A stretch of 32,687 nt of DNA. Origin: Ruminococcaceae bacterium UBA6416. GTDB lineage: Bacteria; Bacillota; Clostridia; Oscillospirales; Acutalibacteraceae. The DNA is taken from the NCBI GenBank assembly GCA_002438505.1, contig DJPI01000002.1, forward strand, positions 1 to 32,687, written 5' to 3'. How positions within the stretch are numbered: position 1 is the first letter of the stretch; every line of letters starts with the position of its first letter. A program made the translations under genes and the position numbers. Shown piece by piece: positions 28,045 through 32,687 of the stretch. The notes below the pieces were generated by a model. That model was not told the origin of the DNA. It saw nothing but the letters and a program-made list of their open reading frames with translations, and did not search any database.

Positions 28045-28389
28045 TCAAAAGTTTCCGCCGTTCCAGCCCCAGTCGGAGAAGCCGGAATACTTGACATACA
28101 CCCTGTCCGGTGAAACGGAAAGCTCATTTGAAAGAACAGAGCAGAGCGCAGCCGTCATTTTTTCGGACGCAGCAGAGGAAACCGAGCCGAGGAGATCGAC
28201 CGAAACCATTGCGCAGTCGGCGCTGTTGCTTCCTTTGAAATACATATCCTCGTCGCCGGAAATGTTCACCATGAGCCAGCTTTCGCTTTTTCCGGGGAAG
28301 GATTCAATGGCTTTTCCGAAAGCCGCTTTAAGGCTTTTTGATTTTTCGGGAGAGATGCTTGCTGTTGTTTTAAGTTCGATATAAGGCAT
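28045..28389 (-). CDS. MIF/tautomerase-superfamily protein
   Basis: This 114-residue homologue of macrophage migration inhibitory factor and D-dopachrome tautomerase belongs to a family that forms trimers with a catalytic N-terminal Pro. It starts MPYIELKT, leaving Pro1 after Met removal. A Lys in the FPGKSESW segment corresponds to MIF Lys32. SPDRVYVKYSGFSDWGWNGGNF closely parallels the C-terminus of animal MIF (SPDRVYINYYD...GWNNSTF), but MIF Asn97 is Lys here. The CxxC of animal MIF is absent. GGAGG lies 8 nt before the ATG. It likely acts as a phenylpyruvate-type tautomerase; any effect on a host is speculative. The GNAT gene lies 43 nt upstream on the same strand, so the two may be co-transcribed. 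Confidence 0.9.
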   Translation of the reverse strand: MPYIELKTTASISPEKSKSLKAAFGKAIESFPGKSESWLMVNISGDEDMYFKGSNSADCAMVSVDLLGSVSSAASEKMTAALCSVLSNELSVSPDRVYVKYSGFSDWGWNGGNF

Positions 28390-28432
28390 TGCTTTTTCCT
28401 CCTTGATTAATAACTATTCGCCGGAATTTTTC

Positions 28433-29023
28433 TCATTCTTCCGGTTTATAGACCATATAGTAGTTGTGAATTTTTTCGCTTTTGAAAAATTTATATTCAA
28501 CCGTTTTAAAGCCGAGCCGTTCATAAAGCGCAACATTTTCCGGGTTCTGCGTTTCAAGCCCAAGCTTATATCCAAGCGGAACAAGCTCTTCAATTCCGCG
28601 TTTTATGAGCGCCGTGCCGATTCCCTTTCCCTTTTGATCCTTGTCAACAAAGACGGGGGAAATCAGCAGCGTGTTTTTTTCAAAGACCTTCTGGTCAAGG
28701 TGGCTGAACACCTTGAGCGTTCTGATGAGTGAAATGTTATATACACAAAGGAAAACCCAGTTTGGACACTTGAGGAAATCAAACATTGTGTAATCGTTGT
28801 GTGCATCGCGCCAAACGCAAAGGCCGCGCTTCTCCTCATCCTCATAGATAAAGTCCTCTCCGTTTGACGTTGAAAGGCGCTCAATCATAAAGTGATAGAG
28901 AAACTTTTTGCGCAGCTTTTCGCTTTTCGTTGCATAAACATGGACAGGATCATTCACATAGGTTTCCGCCGCCATATGAGCGTAATATTCAAGCTCCTTG
29001 CGAGTAAGCTTTTTCTTTTCCAT
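28433..29023 (-). CDS. GNAT family N-acetyltransferase
   Basis: This 196-residue cytoplasmic enzyme transfers an acetyl group from acetyl-CoA to an amine. The acetyl-CoA-binding motif A is present as LISPVFVDKDQKGKGIGTALI (about 125-145), with the pyrophosphate loop QKGKGIG. Motif B follows as LGLETQNPENVALYERLGFKTVEY. The N-terminal half (residues 1-100) is basic and aromatic and varies between families, so the substrate cannot be assigned. GGAGATG sits 5-6 nt before the ATG. It lies between the coupled membrane protein genes upstream, separated by the hairpin at 29042, and the MIF-like gene downstream. Confidence 0.88.
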   Translation of the reverse strand: MEKKKLTRKELEYYAHMAAETYVNDPVHVYATKSEKLRKKFLYHFMIERLSTSNGEDFIYEDEEKRGLCVWRDAHNDYTMFDFLKCPNWVFLCVYNISLIRTLKVFSHLDQKVFEKNTLLISPVFVDKDQKGKGIGTALIKRGIEELVPLGYKLGLETQNPENVALYERLGFKTVEYKFFKSEKIHNYYMVYKPEE

Positions 29024-29041
29024 TTTTCATCTCCTATCAAA

Positions 29042-29075
29042 AAAATTCAAAAGGGGGCTGTTTTTCAGTCCCCTT
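29042..29075 (-). terminator. Terminator after the 174-residue membrane protein gene
   Basis: Minus-strand stem AAGGGGACTG / CAGCCCCCTT (one mismatch) with loop AAAAA, followed by TTGAATTTTTTTG. Confidence 0.82.
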
Positions 29076-29084
29076 AAGCTTTGA

Positions 29085-29609
29085 TTACATTCTGACAATG
29101 AAAACAACAAGTGCCGCGGCGGCAAGAAGGAATGTGACGCAGTATTTTTCAAGATATGCACCAACAAAGCAGCCGAGGAAGCCCGGTGCATAGAAAATCT
29201 TTTGCGCCAAGTTGCCGTGTTTATACACCTTTTCCTTCATGTTGAGCGCATCCTCAACGGTGGGATAGCTGTTGACATAAAGCGAAAAAGCAAACCAATA
29301 GGCCGCAATATAAACAATCTTTGAAACCGTTCCGGTCATTTCAAAAGCGAACAGGCCAAGAACGGGGCCAATGCAAAGCAGAAAAGCAAGAACGCCGTTC
29401 AAAAACGCCGGAACAAAAGCGATTGCAAACGCGCCGGTGGCTTTCGGCATAAGCTCATGCTCGATATGACTGCTCATTTCATCAAAGCGGAATGTTCTGT
29501 TATCCTCAACGGGAACGCCGCAGATTTTGCAGATCATGTGTTCCCACATTGCTCTGACGGCGGCGCCGGGAAAGGTGAGAAATCTTGTTATTGCGTAAAT
29601 TGCAGACAT
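29085..29609 (-). CDS. Polytopic membrane protein of unknown function, site-2-protease-like spacing without the metal motif
   Basis: This 174-residue protein has about four membrane segments (about 62-83, 85-108, 112-128 and 150-172). The N-terminal segment ITRFLTFPGAAVRAMWEHMICKICGVPVED has the spacing of an M50/site-2-protease-like TFPGxxVHELxHxxxCxxxGVxV region. At the HExxH positions, however, Arg, Ala and Glu occur, so any resemblance would be to an inactive relative; this is tentative. EHEL in SSHIEHELMP could be a separate metal site. Its ATG shares one base with the stop of the TPR/zinc-ribbon gene (TGATG), so translation is coupled and the two products probably act together in the membrane. 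Confidence 0.7.
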   Translation of the reverse strand: MSAIYAITRFLTFPGAAVRAMWEHMICKICGVPVEDNRTFRFDEMSSHIEHELMPKATGAFAIAFVPAFLNGVLAFLLCIGPVLGLFAFEMTGTVSKIVYIAAYWFAFSLYVNSYPTVEDALNMKEKVYKHGNLAQKIFYAPGFLGCFVGAYLEKYCVTFLLAAAALVVFIVRM

Positions 29610-31090
29610 CAGATGTCACCTCCCTTATCGGTGAGAACCTGTTCAAGGGTCATTTTTCCGTTTTTATACTTTTCTATTGTTTTTCCGATTGAAGAGCCGG
29701 AGCTTTTGAAAAGGTCAACCATCTTCTGATAGCCGTCATTATCCTTGACATAAAGCGAGCAGAGGGCATAAAGGTTGCAGGCCGAAACGGTGTAATTGCC
29801 ATTGCCAACATATTCTTCAATGGCCTTCATTGCGTTTTCTCCGTCGCCCTTGAGAAGATATCCTATGGCATAAATCTGCTGATAGCCCGGAGCGGCGGAG
29901 GACGGCCAGCTCTCCTTTGCGCGGTCGGCAATGGCAAGGATTTTGTCTGCGTCAATCTTTTCGCCGAAGCGGTATGCATTGGCGTATACCATATAAAGAT
30001 CCGATTCCTGAATGTTCAGGCTCATGCATTCCTCAAAGTAAAGGCCGGCGTTTTCCGCGTCACCCATTCTTGCATAGACATTGACAAAATTCGGAAGATA
30101 AATCCACTGATTCTCCCCCTTGTCAAGCTCTCTGACCTTGAGGAGCTGTTCAATCTGCTTGCTTTCGTCAATGTTTGCAAGGCTCATGAGGACATATTTG
30201 TAATACTCAATGAAAACCGTGCTGTATTCGGTGCCTTCCTTGTCCTTGCCCTCTTTGAGCAGCTTGTCAAGCTCTGCTGCTTTTTCTTTGTAATCAAACT
30301 TTTCACCGGAGTTCACAACGTCACCGATTGCGGAATTGACAGCTGATGAGGTTGCAAGGAAAGAGGCGTATGTTTCCGGAATTTTTGCATATTTTTCATT
30401 TTTCAAAAGGGACGGATTCTTTTCGCCGTATGTGCTGACAAGGTTTGACGCATCGCTGAAATAACCCATTACCGAAAAGATGTCAATGAGATTCCTGACC
30501 GCCTTGAGCGAAACATCGTCATCGGCGGACTTTGACTGGATATATGAGCTGTATGCGCTCGCGGCGTCAATAAGGCGCTTTTCGGAATACGCGGTTTGAG
30601 CGGTCATCAGCGTTGTGTAATCCTCCGCGTTGCCTGCGCAGAAAAACAAAGACGCGCCCGCAACAACAAGCATCACAATAAACATCACGATTCCGCCGAA
30701 ATGAGCCGGGCTTGCGGTCATGAGCTTCCGGCACTCGGCGCAGTAAGGATAATCCTCACCCATTGTGTCATCGCACTCATTTTCTCCGCAGCATTCGCAG
30801 ATGCGCTTTTCCCTTCTTTCGCCGTCCTCATCGTCACCGGTTTCAACAATTTCATCAAGCTCCTGAATAAGCTCTCCGTTCTCACCGACAGTCTGCGTGG
30901 CTTTGACCGTTACGGCCTCAGCGCTTTCTGAATCAAGCTCGTTCTGGAGCAGGTCACGGATCCCCTCAAGCTCCTTAACAAGGTCATCCTCAACCTGAGT
31001 CGGGCTTTTTGCGTCCTCATCAGGCCGGTTTTCAAAGCCGGCGGCTCCGTTTTCAGGACTTTGAAGATCTTTCTTTTCAAAATCGTCCAA
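29609..31090 (-). CDS. Zinc-ribbon, one-pass membrane protein with TPR-like repeats
   Basis: This 493-residue protein has three parts. Residues 1-100 are acidic and probably disordered. A Cys-rich motif, CECCGENECDD...YPYCAEC (about 100-125), can bind zinc. One membrane segment lies at about 133-156 (GGIVMFIVMLVVAGASLFFC). The external part (160-490) is helical, with TPR-like pairs such as TAYSEKRLIDAASAYSSYIQ and YARMGDAENAGLYFEECM, and suits a scaffold or protein-binding role. The TTG start at 31090 is chosen for AAGGAGG 7 nt upstream. It is first in an operon with the 174-residue membrane protein. I do not recognise a named family for the full length. Confidence 0.8.
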   Translation of the reverse strand: MDDFEKKDLQSPENGAAGFENRPDEDAKSPTQVEDDLVKELEGIRDLLQNELDSESAEAVTVKATQTVGENGELIQELDEIVETGDDEDGERREKRICECCGENECDDTMGEDYPYCAECRKLMTASPAHFGGIVMFIVMLVVAGASLFFCAGNAEDYTTLMTAQTAYSEKRLIDAASAYSSYIQSKSADDDVSLKAVRNLIDIFSVMGYFSDASNLVSTYGEKNPSLLKNEKYAKIPETYASFLATSSAVNSAIGDVVNSGEKFDYKEKAAELDKLLKEGKDKEGTEYSTVFIEYYKYVLMSLANIDESKQIEQLLKVRELDKGENQWIYLPNFVNVYARMGDAENAGLYFEECMSLNIQESDLYMVYANAYRFGEKIDADKILAIADRAKESWPSSAAPGYQQIYAIGYLLKGDGENAMKAIEEYVGNGNYTVSACNLYALCSLYVKDNDGYQKMVDLFKSSGSSIGKTIEKYKNGKMTLEQVLTDKGGDI

Positions 31091-31123
31091 AAAAATTCCT
31101 CCTTAATATAAACCTGAACACCG

Positions 31124-31149
31124 AAAAAGAGAGCTTTTGAAAAAGCTCT
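31124..31149 (-). promoter_or_regulatory. Attenuator-like hairpin in the leader of the zinc-ribbon/TPR gene
   Basis: Minus-strand stem AGAGCTTT / AAAGCTCT with a 4-nt loop, followed by CTTTTT, lies between the promoter and the start codon. It resembles an intrinsic terminator inside the leader; no competing antiterminator helix is evident. Confidence 0.5.
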
Positions 31150-31175
31150 TGTTCCAATTTCGGATATATACTGTT

Positions 31176-31204
31176 ATTTTAACATCTAAAGCTTAATTTT
31201 GCAA
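31176..31204 (-). promoter_or_regulatory. Promoter of the zinc-ribbon/TPR operon
   Basis: On the minus strand, TTGCAA (31204-31199), 17 nt, then TAAAAT (31181-31176). Confidence 0.68.
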
Positions 31205-31251
31205 TAAATTTTATATTTTTTGCCGGATTTTATGAAGCCGAAACAATAATA

Positions 31252-31280
31252 ACCGCCCGAGCTTAATCAAAGCAGGCGGT
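31252..31280 (-). terminator. Hairpin after the DHHW gene
   Basis: The arms ACCGCC / GGCGGT have a 17-nt loop. The minus-strand tail is T-rich but interrupted, while the plus-strand tail is CATTTTTTT. It probably ends the DHHW/MBOAT unit. Confidence 0.6.
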
Positions 31281-31313
31281 CATTTTTTTGAATTGATTGA
31301 GAAAGCTTCCCTT

Positions 31314-32492
31314 TCAGCTTTCAAGCGTTGCCGCAAGAGAGGCATCTTTGAGGAAGGTGTCCATGTTATATATGAACAGAACGTGAGTGAACTGAATTTC
31401 CCCCATAACGCCCTTGAGTGAGTCGGAAAAATACCGCGGGTCAATAACAACGATTTTTGAAAAATACGGTGTGAGCATCGGCAAAAGGCAGTTTGCATAG
31501 GAATCCTTAAAAACGAGCAGAGCCGCCGTTGTTTCCGCCGCCGTTGAAATGAGCACCTTGTCATAATTTCCGCCGAGAAAAACCTCATACTGATTCTTTT
31601 GAGAAAGCTTTTCCTTTTCAAAAAATGTTGCCGTTTTTCTTCCCGATGACTCATAAAGAACGGTGTATTTCCCCGATTGTCCGTTCGGAACGCAGATTTC
31701 AATTATATCGGCAGTGTCATTCACTGCGGCGGTTGAGGCGAGTGTGCCCTGAAATGAGTCTGAAACGGTGTAAAACGAATAGTTTTTGTCACTTGCACCA
31801 AGCTTCCACTGAGCTGAAAGATTTTTGAACGCAAGATATGCGGCACGGGTTGTCCAATGGTGGTCGGTGCGATAAAAGAGATTTTCCTTTTCCTTCTGCT
31901 TTTCAAAAATCGCCTTGCAGTCGATCCATGAAAAGGACGAGAGCGCTTTTTTCACGGTTGAAAAGGCGGCGCTTCTGTCTTCAATTCTGAGCCTGTCCGG
32001 CAGCTTGTCAGTCAGAATATCCGATGCGTTCGGTGAAAGAATGAACGCTTTTTTGAGCTTTTTGTTGCTTCTTGAAAACTTTGCGGCCGAATCGGTCAGC
32101 TCTTTAAGCTTTTCTTTTTCGGCCTTTGCCGGAGCTTCAAAAAGGAAGTTGTCTTTTCCGATGTATACTCCGTTTTCCTCGGTTTTTCCGAGCATACGCT
32201 CAAAGCCGCTTTTAAACGTGATGAGCTTATCTCTGAACGGGAATTGGTCGTTCAGATAGGTTTCAAAATTCTTCATGAATGTTCCGTCAAAAATTGAGGA
32301 CAGCGTTGCAGACGGGAACTGTTTCAGAACGCGGTTTTCGCTCTCGGATTTTTCGCGGTCGGGCGTTATTACGGAAAGAACAAGCACGCCGAAAATAATC
32401 AGAACAAAAACTATTGATGTGATTGCACAGACTGCCGTTATTTTTGCCTTCTTATTCTGTTTTTCATCCTTCCGAAGAAAATTGTCTTTCAT
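31314..32492 (-). CDS. DHHW-family protein, AlgJ/AlgX-like O-acetylation partner
   Basis: This 392-residue protein is anchored by one membrane segment (about 18-42), with the rest outside. The sequence ENRVLKQFP (about 58), then FETYLNDQFPFRDKLI (about 85-100), and the motif YRTDHHWTTRAAY (about 198-210) define the DHHW family, related to the SGNH-like acetyl-transfer proteins AlgJ and AlgX. Such proteins work with MBOAT acyltransferases to add acetyl groups to exported polysaccharides. The matching MBOAT gene lies directly upstream, its stop only 11 nt before this ATG, so both are in one operon. GAGAGGTTG provides the ribosome site. The polysaccharide modified is unknown. Confidence 0.9.
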   Translation of the reverse strand: MKDNFLRKDEKQNKKAKITAVCAITSIVFVLIIFGVLVLSVITPDREKSESENRVLKQFPSATLSSIFDGTFMKNFETYLNDQFPFRDKLITFKSGFERMLGKTEENGVYIGKDNFLFEAPAKAEKEKLKELTDSAAKFSRSNKKLKKAFILSPNASDILTDKLPDRLRIEDRSAAFSTVKKALSSFSWIDCKAIFEKQKEKENLFYRTDHHWTTRAAYLAFKNLSAQWKLGASDKNYSFYTVSDSFQGTLASTAAVNDTADIIEICVPNGQSGKYTVLYESSGRKTATFFEKEKLSQKNQYEVFLGGNYDKVLISTAAETTAALLVFKDSYANCLLPMLTPYFSKIVVIDPRYFSDSLKGVMGEIQFTHVLFIYNMDTFLKDASLAATLES

Positions 32493-32503
32493 TTTTCAAC
32501 CTC

Positions 32504-32687
32504 TCAGAATCTGAAATAAAGGAACGGGTTATATGTGCTGCTGACTATGAAAACAATGCAGAGAATGAACACCGCAATGTATCCGGCCGCCTGGAACGTG
32601 AGCCGGAGGGGAACATTGCGCAAAGACGGAAGCTTTTTGAAAAAGCCGAGCGCGCTGAGGGTCATCACGGCAAACGGGAACAGGTTG
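32504..32687 (-). CDS. MBOAT acyltransferase, AlgI-like (partial, N-terminus outside window)
   Basis: The last 60 residues of a membrane protein enter from the right edge. They contain a hydrophobic segment (about NLFPFAVMTLSALGFF), a short loop with KKLPSLRNVPLRL, a final membrane segment (YIAVFILCIVFIVSS) and the ending YNPFLYFRF. A terminal NPFxYFxF is characteristic of AlgI/DltB-type MBOAT proteins, which move acetyl groups across the membrane. The stop precedes the DHHW gene by 11 nt, which supports the assignment. Catalytic residues lie outside the window. Confidence 0.82.
   Translation of the reverse strand, partial: NLFPFAVMTLSALGFFKKLPSLRNVPLRLTFQAAGYIAVFILCIVFIVSSTYNPFLYFRF

Overview
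The window looks like a chromosomal segment of an anaerobic, Gram-positive gut-type clostridium, most likely Oscillospiraceae/Ruminococcaceae-like. The basis is gene content (a single-chain pyruvate:ferredoxin oxidoreductase, an EF-G-like GTPase paralogue, a type I glutamine synthetase, a teichoic-acid-type glycerophosphotransferase, an ECF sigma factor paired with a beta-propeller membrane protein), strong AGGAGG ribosome binding sites, frequent TTG starts, and consensus vegetative promoters. I see no phage, transposase or CRISPR array. The assignment is inference from content, not from a marker gene.

Layout. 1-5489 (minus strand): a probable transcription unit running from a consensus promoter at 5598-5627 through two tandem MFS transporters, an ABC exporter ATPase/permease pair and the start of a YqeK-type HD phosphohydrolase. 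5688-7870 (plus): glnA with its promoter, an operator-like dyad and a terminator, then a one-pass membrane protein. 7928-9097 (minus): a solitary CDP-glycerol glycerophosphotransferase-like gene. 9197-9642: a tRNA-Arg(CCU) locus with two degenerate, rearranged partial copies that share a 34-bp repeat. 9661-10401 (minus): a solo HATPase-domain protein, divergent from gapA (10599-11636), which is followed by argG (11882-13108) under a candidate ArgR box. 13335-16010 (minus): ECF sigma factor plus beta-propeller protein, divergent from a 56-residue small protein. 16434-17258 (minus): a membrane protein with repeat-like and BamE-like parts. 17597-19666 (plus): an EF-G-like GTPase behind a structured leader of about 170 nt. 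19829-23380 (minus): PFOR with an FNR-like palindrome at its predicted transcription start. 23726-26358 (plus): a condensation/acetyltransferase-like enzyme overlapping a zinc-ribbon membrane protein, then a HAD phosphatase. 26453-27970 (plus): a methylmalonate-semialdehyde-type dehydrogenase. 28045-31090 (minus): a MIF/tautomerase homologue, a GNAT acetyltransferase and a translationally coupled pair of membrane proteins. 31314-32687 (minus): a DHHW protein and the C-terminus of an MBOAT acyltransferase, forming a surface polysaccharide O-acetylation pair.

How it fits together. Central carbon and nitrogen metabolism (gapA, PFOR, glnA, argG, the aldehyde dehydrogenase) is interleaved with envelope functions (glycerophosphotransferase, sigma/beta-propeller, DHHW/MBOAT, several one-pass membrane proteins). 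No single large novel system stands out. The items most worth a second look are the scrambled tRNA-Arg locus, the structured leader of the EF-G-like gene, the palindrome at the PFOR start site, the tandem MFS paralogues with large external insertions in different loops, the bacterial MIF homologue, and the acyltransferase/zinc-ribbon gene pair.
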